From an uncultured Christensenellaceae bacterium (GTDB lineage Bacteria; Bacillota; Clostridia; Christensenellales; UBA3700): 64,000 bases of DNA. A model generated the notes under the pieces. The model was not told the origin of the DNA, made no database searches, and was given only the letters and a program-made list of their open reading frames with translations. Below are positions 56,696-63,826 of this stretch, in pieces. The position numbers and the translations under genes are program-made. Positions within the stretch are counted from its first letter, which is position 1. Each line of letters begins with the position of its first letter. The stretch spans positions 1 to 64,000 of the forward strand of contig CALWHJ010000010.1 of the NCBI GenBank assembly GCA_944380355.1, given 5' to 3'.

Positions 56696-57340
56696 ATGAA
56701 TATAGTTTTTACTATTATGACTTTGGCGTCGCTGGTAATGCTCATAGTGGTTTCACCCGAAAGCGCGTTTTCCATTATGATAAGCGGAGCAAGCTCTGCA
56801 CTCAAGCTTGCTTTTACGCTGGTTGCAATATACGCGATATGGCTTTCGGTGCTTTCTCTTATGGAGGGCATAGGGCTCAACAGAATGCTCAACAACCTCT
56901 TTCGTCCTATTACGAAAAGACTGTTTAAAGGGGAGAGCGACCTTGCTTTGGAGTACATAACTCTCAATTTCTCGGCTAATCTTCTCGGTATGGGAGGCGC
57001 GGCAACTCCTCTCGGCATAAAAGCTATGGAGTGTATGCAGGACGGTAGCGAAAGAGCTACGGACAATATGATACTTTTTATGGTTATTAACTCAACTTCC
57101 ATTCAGCTTTTGCCTGCGACAATCATAGGCCTGCGATCTTCGGCGGGAAGTAATTCTCCGTCGGATATAATTTTGCCTTCGCTGATAGCAACAGTCATTT
57201 CCACGGTTACGGGAGTTGCACTTGCAAAACTCTTATCTTGCTTATCGAAAAAGGAAAAGAAAAAAGAAGACGAAAAGACGATACCAAAACAGCCTTTATA
57301 TCTCGACGGCAAAATCAAGGTCGGGGTCGCGAAAAAATGA
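56696..57340 (+). CDS. spmA: Spore maturation protein A
   Basis: A 214-residue membrane protein needed with SpmB for full dehydration of the spore core. It has the family blocks VVSPESAFSIMISGASSALK, LTLNFSANLLGMGGAATPLG-like YITLNFSANLLGMGGAATPL, and MILFMVINSTSIQLLPATII. Several helices contain the nucleoside-transporter Gate fold. Overlaps spmB by ATGA. Presence of the pair indicates a sporulating organism or recent ancestor. The gene lies right behind a hairpin; no sporulation sigma promoter was identified with confidence. Confidence 0.93.
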   Translation: MNIVFTIMTLASLVMLIVVSPESAFSIMISGASSALKLAFTLVAIYAIWLSVLSLMEGIGLNRMLNNLFRPITKRLFKGESDLALEYITLNFSANLLGMGGAATPLGIKAMECMQDGSERATDNMILFMVINSTSIQLLPATIIGLRSSAGSNSPSDIILPSLIATVISTVTGVALAKLLSCLSKKEKKKEDEKTIPKQPLYLDGKIKVGVAKK

Positions 57341-57843
57341 GCAAGTACATTCTTCCCGCCTTTATAGGCATAATCATACTTTGGGCTTTTATAAAACGCG
57401 TGCCCGTATATGACAGTTTTGTCAAAGGAAGCAAGGAGAGTATATCGCTTATACTTTCCGTCTTTCCTTATATTTGCGCCGTGCTTATTGCGGTAGAGCT
57501 TTTTTCTCTGAGCGGTCTCAATGCGTATCTTGCGAAAATAATGTCGCCCGTTTTGAGTTTTTTGGGTATGCCTCCTGAGCTTAGCGAAATACTCATAATC
57601 CGTCCTTTGTCAGGCAACGGCTCGCTCGCGCTTTTGGAAGGGATATACGAAAATTACGGCGTAGACAGTTACGTTGCCAGATGCGCTTCGGTAATAGTCG
57701 GTGCAAGCGAAACGGTATTTTATGTGGGCAGCGTGTATTTTTCCACAACCAAAGTAAAAAAACTGAGATACGCGATACCTATATCTTTGGTGGCGTGTTA
57801 CGTGGGAGCGGTGGCGTCCTGCGTCTTGTGTAGATTTATATAA
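57337..57843 (+). CDS. spmB: Spore maturation protein B
   Basis: A 168-residue membrane protein, partner of SpmA. Family blocks are KGSKESISLILSVFPYICAV, IIRPLSGNGSLALLEGIYEN and GASETVFYVGSVYFSTTKVK. The start at 57337 overlaps the spmA stop; an in-frame start at 57238 inside spmA is rejected because the extra residues are highly basic and not family-like. A bidirectional terminator follows. Confidence 0.93.
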   Translation: MSKYILPAFIGIIILWAFIKRVPVYDSFVKGSKESISLILSVFPYICAVLIAVELFSLSGLNAYLAKIMSPVLSFLGMPPELSEILIIRPLSGNGSLALLEGIYENYGVDSYVARCASVIVGASETVFYVGSVYFSTTKVKKLRYAIPISLVACYVGAVASCVLCRFI

Positions 57844-57897
57844 TACAAATCTGCCTGATGTCGGGTTACGTAAAATGTCTGTCGGGTGGTTTCGATA

Positions 57898-57927
57898 ACA
57901 AAAAAACAGCCCAAAGGCTGTTTTTTA
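57898..57927. terminator. Bidirectional terminator between spmB and the DUF1349 gene
   Basis: AAAAAACAGCC pairs with GGCTGTTTTTT across CAAA, with T runs on both strands. Confidence 0.88.
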
Positions 57928-57936
57928 TATTCTTTA

Positions 57937-58545
57937 TCAAATTTGCTCATCGGGAGGCTGACCGTCGTGGGCAGGCCACATACATTCTGTAAACTGCGGA
58001 TTGCTGAATGTCGCTTCAAACGAAGAGTTTTCGGGACTGCAGGCATATATGCCTACGCGTATAGCTTTTTGCGCATTGAACATATGACAAATTCTCATTT
58101 GTTTGAAATCCTTTCCGTCAAAAGAACATTCTATTTTAAAGTCCTGTTTGCGTCGGCTCAGTCTGTACCACATCGTTTTATGACTTGCGTCTATCTCAGT
58201 GGTTGACCAGTCGGAAAAGCCGTTGTTTGTAACTACGCTTCCGAGATGCTGGAATTTTTCGTTTTCGTATTCGACGGAAGCTTTTATCCAATTGTCGCTG
58301 TCGAGATACATAATGATGCCGCATTGGTCAAATCTGTGCGTCGAAAGAAAATCCGTCTTTACCGTAAAAGAGAAAAATTCTTCCTCCGTTTTCATTTGCA
58401 AAAGCGGTGCATTGTCATTGCGAAAGAGATAATACGTCCTCTGCCACAGGTCTGTAGCAGGTTGTGTTTCTATCACGACTTTATCTTTGCTTACGCTATA
58501 ATTTTGCGGAGCCCTTGTCCACTCAAAAGTTGTAAAATCTGACAT
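57937..58545 (-). CDS. DUF1349 domain protein (concanavalin-A-like jelly roll)
   Basis: A 202-residue cytoplasmic protein made of one DUF1349 domain: ATDLWQRTYYLFRNDNAP, FSFTVKTDFLSTHRFDQCGI, LDSDNWIKASVEYENEK, MRICHMFNAQKAIRVGIYAC. The fold resembles LamG/laminarin-binding jelly rolls. Yeast members of this group were once called regulators of enolase, but the molecular role is unknown; carbohydrate binding is possible. It is 1 bp downstream of the YqeY gene and probably co-transcribed. Confidence 0.87.
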   Translation of the reverse strand: MSDFTTFEWTRAPQNYSVSKDKVVIETQPATDLWQRTYYLFRNDNAPLLQMKTEEEFFSFTVKTDFLSTHRFDQCGIIMYLDSDNWIKASVEYENEKFQHLGSVVTNNGFSDWSTTEIDASHKTMWYRLSRRKQDFKIECSFDGKDFKQMRICHMFNAQKAIRVGIYACSPENSSFEATFSNPQFTECMWPAHDGQPPDEQI

Positions 58546-58546
58546 A

Positions 58547-58975
58547 TCAAATACTTCTCAAAACTTCGTTGACGGTCTTCATATCGCATTTGCCGTTGTA
58601 GTTGGCTTTAAAATAACGCATTACTGAAGGTACAGACTTGTCTTCCAGAGAAAGAATTACTTCTTTTATCTCTTCTGCGCTCATAAGCGAGGGGAGATAA
58701 CTCTTGACTGTAGCGATTTGCACCTCAAGACTTTTTACCTTGTCGACATAATTTGCTCCCGCTTTTTCGTAACCGCTCTTTTCCTCTAGCAATTCTTTTT
58801 CCGTTTTTTGCAAAATGGAAAGAATGTCTCCTTCGTTGAGAGTTTCGTTTTTAGCGCGTTTTTCAATGGTAGCAAGCATAATTTTGTTGATGACTACGTT
58901 GAGAGCAGAGACTGCGTCGCTGTTTTTTTCCTTCATTTTTACAATCTTTTCTTTTTTAAAAAAATCTATATCCAT
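58547..58975 (-). CDS. GatB/YqeY domain protein
   Basis: A 142-residue protein with the YqeY fold, related to the C-terminal tRNA-binding part of GatB. Features: charged N-terminal helix, NVVINKIMLATIEKRAKNET, EDILSIL-like EGDILSILQKTEKELLEEKS, SYLPSLMSAEEIKEV, and VMRYFKANYNGKCDMKTVNE. Family length is ~147. Its own role is not established; an amidotransferase or tRNA-related function is usually assumed. Confidence 0.9.
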   Translation of the reverse strand: MDIDFFKKEKIVKMKEKNSDAVSALNVVINKIMLATIEKRAKNETLNEGDILSILQKTEKELLEEKSGYEKAGANYVDKVKSLEVQIATVKSYLPSLMSAEEIKEVILSLEDKSVPSVMRYFKANYNGKCDMKTVNEVLRSI

Positions 58976-59004
58976 ATTATACCTCGCATATATTTGCTAT
59001 AAAA

Positions 59005-59034
59005 ATAATACACCTATGTATAGTTTATTGTCAA
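59005..59034 (-). promoter_or_regulatory. Promoter of the YqeY-DUF1349 operon
   Basis: TTGACA, 18-bp spacer, TATTAT on the minus strand. Confidence 0.65.
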
Positions 59035-59074
59035 CACCGAAGGCATTATCCACCTGCAAAAGCTCTTTCCGCTA

Positions 59075-59103
59075 TTGACAGCTTTATATATTTTTATTAT
59101 AAT
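59075..59103 (+). promoter_or_regulatory. Consensus promoter of the sialidase-like gene
   Basis: Perfect TTGACA and TATAAT, 17-bp spacer, 21 bp before the ATG. Confidence 0.85.
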
Positions 59104-59124
59104 AATACTGTTTAAGAGGTTATT

Positions 59125-60453
59125 ATGTCAAAGATTGCCAAAAGCTACAAAATTATTCTGGGTATATGCGTACCCGTTTTACTTATAGGTATCATACTTT
59201 TGAGCGTGCATTTGTTTACGCTTAAAAACGTCAAGACCTATCTCGAAATACCGCTTAGCAGACTTGACGACGACTACACTGCAATTATTGATAAACAAAA
59301 TTCTTATCTGGGACATCCCGATTTGGTGCTTACGGATGACTCGAAGCTTTTGACTTTTTATCCTTCGGGACACGGTAAAGGCGCGATAATCGGCAAGTAC
59401 AGCTCGGATTTGGGAGAGAGTTGGCAGGATATAAAAAACACGCCGTCCTCGTGGGAGAAATCTCAGGAGACTCCTTGCGTATACAACTTGCATAAGACCG
59501 ACGGCACGAGTATTTTAGTGTTGACTTCGGGCAGTCCTTACTGGAGCGATATCAATCTTATGCCTGACGGATTCAATTGTTCAGTATCGTATGATAACGG
59601 CGAGAGTTGGACGGAGTTCGATAATTGGTACGGACAGAAGTGGGCTGAGGATAAAAATAAGTCCGAGGGTACAGACAAGTATGCCGCATACGATGCTATA
59701 GTGGCTATGAGCAGTCTTACTCAGCTAAAGGACGAAGAGGGAAATTACATAGATAAATGGTTGGGTACATTCCACAGAGGAGCGAGCGAATACGGTATGG
59801 ACGGAGGAGAGGCATTTGTCAATTATGCTACCTATCTCACATTTGACGAAAATAACAAAGCTGTATGGAGCGAGCCTTTCAGACTTCTGGACGAGCACAG
59901 AGAACTTGAAGAAAAGTACGGTATGTGCGAAATAGAAATAATTCGTAATCCGCAAAACGGTTGCCTTATACTTCTTGCACGAGCAAACAACCGCGTCAGC
60001 AACTCCGTTATATGCTATTCGGATAACGAGGGCAAAACGTGGACGTCCCCCAAAGAGCTTCCCAACTGTCTCACGGGTGACAGGCATAAGGCAGAGTATG
60101 ACCCCGTAAGCGGAAAGGTTATTATAAGTTTCCGTCAATATCTCTCCAACGGTGATAAATTCAAAAAGAGCGCACTATCTCCCGACCTTTATCTTACCGA
60201 GGGCTGGGTTGCGTGGATAGGTACTTTCGATGATTTGATGAGCTTTGCGAGCGATAACGTCAAAGACTATGCCTACGGGGACAAGGTAGTTATTCTGGGT
60301 AAGAATTACAACAAAGCCGATTGCGGTTACAGCGGAGTAGTGATACTCGAGGACGGCACGGTAATTACCGATTCGTACGGATATTTTTCTCCTACGGCAA
60401 GATATCCCTATATTATGCAGGCAAAATTCAAGATTGCCGACGTGCTTAAATAA
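59125..60453 (+). CDS. Sialidase-like BNR-repeat protein with N-terminal membrane anchor
   Basis: A 442-residue protein with an N-terminal transmembrane anchor (about residues 10-33) and no lipobox. The rest is a six-bladed-propeller type domain with Asp-box motifs: SSDLGESWQDI, SYDNGESWTEF and SDNEGKTWTSP. GHPDLVLTDDSKLLTFYP and CEIEIIRNPQNGCLILLARA fit exo-alpha-sialidase-like families. Whether the catalytic Arg triad, Tyr and Glu of GH33 are all present cannot be settled by eye. Possible substrates are sialylated or other host and plant glycans. Likely co-transcribed with the next gene. Confidence 0.75.
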   Translation: MSKIAKSYKIILGICVPVLLIGIILLSVHLFTLKNVKTYLEIPLSRLDDDYTAIIDKQNSYLGHPDLVLTDDSKLLTFYPSGHGKGAIIGKYSSDLGESWQDIKNTPSSWEKSQETPCVYNLHKTDGTSILVLTSGSPYWSDINLMPDGFNCSVSYDNGESWTEFDNWYGQKWAEDKNKSEGTDKYAAYDAIVAMSSLTQLKDEEGNYIDKWLGTFHRGASEYGMDGGEAFVNYATYLTFDENNKAVWSEPFRLLDEHRELEEKYGMCEIEIIRNPQNGCLILLARANNRVSNSVICYSDNEGKTWTSPKELPNCLTGDRHKAEYDPVSGKVIISFRQYLSNGDKFKKSALSPDLYLTEGWVAWIGTFDDLMSFASDNVKDYAYGDKVVILGKNYNKADCGYSGVVILEDGTVITDSYGYFSPTARYPYIMQAKFKIADVLK

Positions 60454-60488
60454 CAGAGTATAGCGTCGATAGCGTTAACGGAGTTAAT

Positions 60489-61016
60489 ATGAAGAGAATA
60501 AACCAGCTTGACAAACTCAATAAAGAAGTACTCAAAGACAACGTAAAGATTAGAATATTCATACTTTGCGCGCTTGCCGCTTGTACTATAGGTGTTTTGG
60601 TGTGGTCGGTCATAAAGATTGACGTCATAGGCTTTATCCTAGATGTGATTTTGTTGGGCGGATTTATTTTTTACCTTACTTGCAATATTCTTATTATGCC
60701 TATTGAAAACAGACGTTACAAATACCGCACTCTCACAAAAGAAGATATAGACGAAATAAACGCCTATATCAATCTTCTGGAAGGCGAAAAAAGCAACGTC
60801 TCAAAAAGAGAATACTTGCTCGAAGTCCTTCAGAAAAACGAAGATTATCTCGAGCGTGAGAGAATACGCAAAGAAAAGTACGACAAAGGCGAAGCCTTAG
60901 GTTTTACTCTCGAGGAATTGGAACGCTTTGCAAAAGAAAATCCCACAATCGAAGAGCTTAAAGAAAGAATAGGAAACGCTACGCTTGAAAAGGACGAAGA
61001 GGGGAGCGATAACTGA
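60489..61016 (+). CDS. Two-helix membrane protein with charged coiled-coil-like tail
   Basis: A 175-residue protein of unknown family. Two adjacent hydrophobic helices (about 22-42 and 47-72) are followed by a ~100-residue acidic and basic helical cytoplasmic tail (YLERERIRKEKYDKGEALGF, RFAKENPTIEELKERIGNAT). It begins 35 bp after the sialidase-like gene with ACGGAG, so probably in the same operon. Confidence 0.7.
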   Translation: MKRINQLDKLNKEVLKDNVKIRIFILCALAACTIGVLVWSVIKIDVIGFILDVILLGGFIFYLTCNILIMPIENRRYKYRTLTKEDIDEINAYINLLEGEKSNVSKREYLLEVLQKNEDYLERERIRKEKYDKGEALGFTLEELERFAKENPTIEELKERIGNATLEKDEEGSDN

Positions 61017-61051
61017 AAATCATAAATTGTACAATATATTAGCGAAGGCGC

Positions 61052-61090
61052 AACAGGCAATATCTGTATTTTATAGGTATTGCCTGTTTT
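61052..61090 (+). terminator. Intrinsic terminator
   Basis: AACAGGCAATA pairs with TATTGCCTGTT across a 15-nt loop, followed by TT. It is positioned to end the sialidase-like operon; it also abuts the IS30 remnant. Confidence 0.65.
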
Positions 61091-61100
61091 AATTAAACCG

Positions 61101-61356
61101 CTATTTAGCTGTTATCTCGCTGTTCCAAAACATACCTCTATGGCAAAACTTACGCCTGAGCGAATATTTCCGTTGTGCCGTTTGAGGATAATATGCAGGT
61201 TTACAGTTCATAAATGACTTGTTTCGCCATACCTCTCGGGATATAGTGCTTACATTTCTACCTAGCAATTTAGCAATTTTTCTATAGCTAAAACCTTTTT
61301 TTGTAGTATTCTCGTAGACAACAACGTTCTTCTTTGGTAAGATGTTTATAGTTCAT
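61101..61356 (-). pseudogene. IS30-family transposase fragment with frameshift
   Basis: On the minus strand MNYKHLTKEERCCLREYY begins an IS30 transposase after GGAGG. At a run of seven A the frame shifts; in the next frame GFSYRKIAKLLGRNVSTISR and RRKFCHRGMFWNSEI continue the N-terminal helix-turn-helix region. The sequence ends after ~85 residues, so the DDE catalytic domain is missing. Neither clear terminal repeats nor target duplication was found. A dead insertion-sequence relic. Confidence 0.85.
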
Positions 61357-61415
61357 ATGAATCCTCCTGTTGTTTTTTTTGTTGCAATTATATTATACAA
61401 CAGATTCATATGAAC
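61351..61415 (-). repeat. Inverted repeat around the transposase start
   Basis: The arm at 61351-61372 (with a 3-nt CTC insertion) is complementary to 61398-61415. The arms enclose a TATAAT box and a poly-A loop. In a transcript from outside, the ribosome site and ATG would be buried in the stem. Confidence 0.7.
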
Positions 61416-61470
61416 TTCTTTTTTTGTTTTCTAAGTGTTGCACTTGAAAGTATAATTCACCTAGGCAATA

Positions 61471-61501
61471 AAAAATAGAGGTCATTTTGACCTCTATTTT
61501 A
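61471..61501 (-). terminator. Terminator of tRNA-Val
   Basis: AAAATAGAGGTCA pairs with TGACCTCTATTTT; T-rich on the minus strand, 28 bp after the tRNA. Confidence 0.85.
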
Positions 61502-61528
61502 TTGGCGTCCACTGGCAACGCCGCGATA

Positions 61529-61604
61529 TGGTGGAAACTATAGGGCTCGAACCTATGACCCTCTGCTTGTAAGGCAGATGCTCTCCCAGCTGAGCTAAGC
61601 TTCC
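61529..61604 (-). tRNA. tRNA-Val (anticodon TAC)
   Basis: A 76-nt cloverleaf on the minus strand: acceptor GGAAGCT with AGTTTCC, D-arm GCTCAGCTGGGAGAGC, anticodon stem TCTGC/GCAGA with loop CTTACAA, T-loop GTTCGAGCC and encoded CCA. Confidence 0.96.
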
Positions 61605-61617
61605 TTATTGCCTTATG

Positions 61618-61646
61618 ATTTTAGCACAATGAATATGGCTTGTCAA
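61618..61646 (-). promoter_or_regulatory. Promoter of tRNA-Val
   Basis: TTGACA, 17-bp spacer, TAAAAT on the minus strand. Confidence 0.82.
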
Positions 61647-61716
61647 ACGATTTTTCTCAAATTTATTGACAGTATAGAATTTTTTTAATAAACTATAATC
61701 GAAAGTGAGGTGAATT

Positions 61717-61962
61717 ATGATAAAGGCTTTTATTGGTTCGATAGTTATATTTTTAGTCATAATCTTGATACTGATATGCGTAGGATATTGGTTTTTCGAT
61801 GTGGCTACGCTTGACAAACTCGGCTATGCCGACACTCCTATAGGCGAGGTAGAGCAGCCTGACGGCACCGTAGTAGAGATTACGCCTAGAGGACTGGGGA
61901 TAGAGAGTATGACTTTCAAAGAATTACTTGACTGGTTTAAGAGCAAAACGCAAAAAGAATAA
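61717..61962 (+). CDS. Small single-pass membrane protein of unknown function
   Basis: An 81-residue protein with one N-terminal helix (about 4-27) and a ~50-residue soluble part containing LGYADTPIGEVEQPDGTVVE. Family not recognised. GTGAGGTG precedes the ATG, a TATAAT box lies 18 bp upstream, and a terminator follows at 61980. A single-gene unit divergent from tRNA-Val. Confidence 0.65.
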   Translation: MIKAFIGSIVIFLVIILILICVGYWFFDVATLDKLGYADTPIGEVEQPDGTVVEITPRGLGIESMTFKELLDWFKSKTQKE

Positions 61963-61979
61963 AATCAATTTTGAAATAT

Positions 61980-62005
61980 TAAAGGACGCTGATGGCGTCC
62001 TTTAA
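61980..62005. terminator. Terminator between convergent genes
   Basis: AAAGGACGC pairs with GCGTCCTTT around a short loop, between the small membrane protein gene and the pyridoxal kinase gene. Confidence 0.7.
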
Positions 62006-62028
62006 TTATTTATCGCACATTTGGCTGA

Positions 62029-62847
62029 TTAAAGATTTTTACTGAGTAAGGGCAAAAACTTTTCAAACTTAAGTCCGTACCAGTGGGATTTGTCTTTTGA
62101 AGTTTCGAGTACTGCTTTTCCCGTAAAATCCAAAGCAAGCGTTACGGCTTGTGCTACGGTTTTACCCTGAGCAATCGCACCGGCAACGACAGAAGAAAAC
62201 ACATCTCCCGCGCCGTAATATTTGCCTGCTATTTTGGGAGTGAAGTATTTGCGGATTCTTTTTTGTTCCCCTACTATCACGCAAAGACTGTCACCGTTGT
62301 CTATTCCCGTGATAGCAAAAGTTTTTATTCCTGAAGAAAAGAGAGATTGGCACAGCGTGCGTAGAAAGTCATCGTCCGGTGTAGAAGTGTATTCTTTGCC
62401 CGCCAACATACACGCTTCGGTAAAATTGGGAAGACAAATGTAGCTTTCTTGGCACAGCTTAAGTACGGAATCGACATAATCGCTATGTATTCCGTCGTAT
62501 AGTTTTCCGCTTTCAGCCATCGCAGGGTCGACTATTATTTTGGCGGAGGGGAAAAGTTTGAGTATTTCTAAGGTTTGCGATACTGTCGCACTTGTCCCGA
62601 GATAGCCCGTGTAAATCACGTCAAAGTCAGGATTATAGCGTTTTATGTGCTCGGCTGACTTTAGAAGGTTGTCAGATAAATCTACGAGGGTATAGTCCTT
62701 GAATTCGCTTGTATGCGTAGAAAGCAATGCTACGGGCAATGCGACGGTTTCGTTGCCCATAGCCGAAAGTATGGGGAGCGCAACGGAAATCGAGCATTGT
62801 CCGAACGAGGAAAAGTCCTGAATTGTCATTACTTTTTTTTCTTGCAT
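62029..62847 (-). CDS. pdxY: Pyridoxal/pyridoxine kinase (PfkB/ribokinase-like)
   Basis: A 272-residue vitamin B6 salvage kinase forming PLP. It starts VMTIQDFSSFGQCSISVALP, a typical B6-kinase opening. It continues TGYLGTSATVSQTLEILKLF, IIVDPAMAESGKLYDGI and YICLPNFTEACMLAGKEY. The catalytic Asp sits in the C-terminal anion hole, KYYGAGDVFSSVVAGAI. It begins 3 bp after the ECF S-component stop and has only a weak ribosome site, so translation is likely coupled. Expression would depend on the FMN riboswitch upstream. A hydroxymethylpyrimidine kinase is the main alternative but less likely from the N-terminus. Confidence 0.87.
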   Translation of the reverse strand: MQEKKVMTIQDFSSFGQCSISVALPILSAMGNETVALPVALLSTHTSEFKDYTLVDLSDNLLKSAEHIKRYNPDFDVIYTGYLGTSATVSQTLEILKLFPSAKIIVDPAMAESGKLYDGIHSDYVDSVLKLCQESYICLPNFTEACMLAGKEYTSTPDDDFLRTLCQSLFSSGIKTFAITGIDNGDSLCVIVGEQKRIRKYFTPKIAGKYYGAGDVFSSVVAGAIAQGKTVAQAVTLALDFTGKAVLETSKDKSHWYGLKFEKFLPLLSKNL

Positions 62848-62850
62848 ACT

Positions 62851-63540
62851 TCAATTCTTATCCTTTGTGTTACTTTCTGTATTATTCGGTGTATTATCGT
62901 CTGTGTTTTCGACGGAAGTATCGTTTTGCACTTTATCGTCCTTTGTGTTGTTAATTGCAGTGCAGTCTGTTGTTTGCCTGTTTTCGTTAGAGTTGTTGCC
63001 GAGATATGCTTTTGTCAAAGGTTTTTTCAGATGCAGAGCAAAAAGCAGAAGTCCGGCAAGAAGCGCGGATATCGTGCCTTGAAGTAAATTCCAGGGCAGA
63101 TTAATTATACCGCCGCTCCACTTTCCTTCAGCGAGAAGAAGACCTTCGGCAAGAAAATATCCGCACGCCATAACAAATCCACCTAAAATATTGCCCAGCG
63201 TTGACAAAAAGGCTTCGAGCATTTCTCTTTTGTGGAATTTTTTGCAGAAATTTGCAGCGGCTTTGGCAACCAATCCCGCAATAAGACCTTCTAGTGCTTT
63301 TACAATCATTGTGAAGGGTACATAGGCAAAGTATCCCAGTATTACGTCCCCCAGAGCCGCTCCGATTGCTCCGGTTATTAATCCCGATACGGGGCCTAGT
63401 ACAATTGCCGATACGAATATCGCAAGGTCTCCGAAGTTGTAATAGCCTCCGCCGGGGAGAGCTATGCTGACGAGAGTGAGGACCGTAGTCATTGCTACCG
63501 TAAGTGCGGTGAATACCACACGGCGAGTGTTTTGTTTCAT
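62851..63540 (-). CDS. ECF transporter S component (vitamin uptake)
   Basis: A 229-residue substrate-binding membrane subunit of an energy-coupling-factor transporter. It carries the N-terminal TRRVVFTALTVAMTTVLTLV (Ala-rich first helix), then GGYYNFGDLAIFVSAIVLGP, GAIGAALGDVILGYFAYVPF and MIVKALEGLIAGLVAKAAAN, the pattern of the riboflavin-type S-component family. About six helices end near residue 175, followed by an unusual ~55-residue Asn/Asp/Thr-rich hydrophilic tail. The ATG at 63540 follows AAAGGAG; upstream in-frame starts would lie in the riboswitch terminator. FMN control argues for a flavin, the kinase neighbour for a B6 vitamer. Confidence 0.88.
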   Translation of the reverse strand: MKQNTRRVVFTALTVAMTTVLTLVSIALPGGGYYNFGDLAIFVSAIVLGPVSGLITGAIGAALGDVILGYFAYVPFTMIVKALEGLIAGLVAKAAANFCKKFHKREMLEAFLSTLGNILGGFVMACGYFLAEGLLLAEGKWSGGIINLPWNLLQGTISALLAGLLLFALHLKKPLTKAYLGNNSNENRQTTDCTAINNTKDDKVQNDTSVENTDDNTPNNTESNTKDKN

Positions 63541-63579
63541 ACATGCTCCTTTTAAAAAGTTATTAGCAAAATATAAGAG

Positions 63580-63610
63580 CATAAAAAAACTTCCTCCGAA
63601 GGGAAGAAGT
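63580..63610 (-). terminator. Riboswitch-controlled terminator
   Basis: On the minus strand ACTTCTTCC pairs with GGAGGAAGT around CTTC and is followed by a T run, between the FMN aptamer and the S-component gene. Confidence 0.85.
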
Positions 63611-63655
63611 CGCATAATACAGTAGCCTTTACCGCGGGGTGACGGCTGTAATATT

Positions 63656-63782
63656 ATACTCTTTCCCATTCTGACTTTACAGGCGGTTACGGAATCTCAC
63701 CGTATCGGCTGTTGGGGCTGTTGGACTCGTTCATTCAATGATGACATTACCACCGGTCAGCTTTACGCTTGCCCAAAGATGT
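63656..63782 (-). promoter_or_regulatory. FMN riboswitch (RFN element)
   Basis: Read on the minus strand, the conserved RFN segments are in order: GGGCAAG near the 5' end, GACCGGTGGTAATG, ACGAGTCC, then GATACGGTGAGATTCCGTAA, CCGCCTGTAAAGTC and GAATGGGAAAGA closing P1. FMN binding should favour the downstream terminator and shut off the S-component/kinase operon. The P2 arm (AGCGTAAAGCT) is shorter and more AT-rich than the usual GGGTGAAATTCCC. Confidence 0.88.
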
Positions 63783-63797
63783 ATTTTGCTTGACTAT

Positions 63798-63826
63798 ATT
63801 TTACCACTGCATAACTGACTAGTCAA
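63798..63826 (-). promoter_or_regulatory. Promoter of the FMN-riboswitch operon
   Basis: TTGACT, 17-bp spacer, TAAAAT on the minus strand. The -35 overlaps the stop codon of the upstream SGNH hydrolase gene. Confidence 0.75.
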
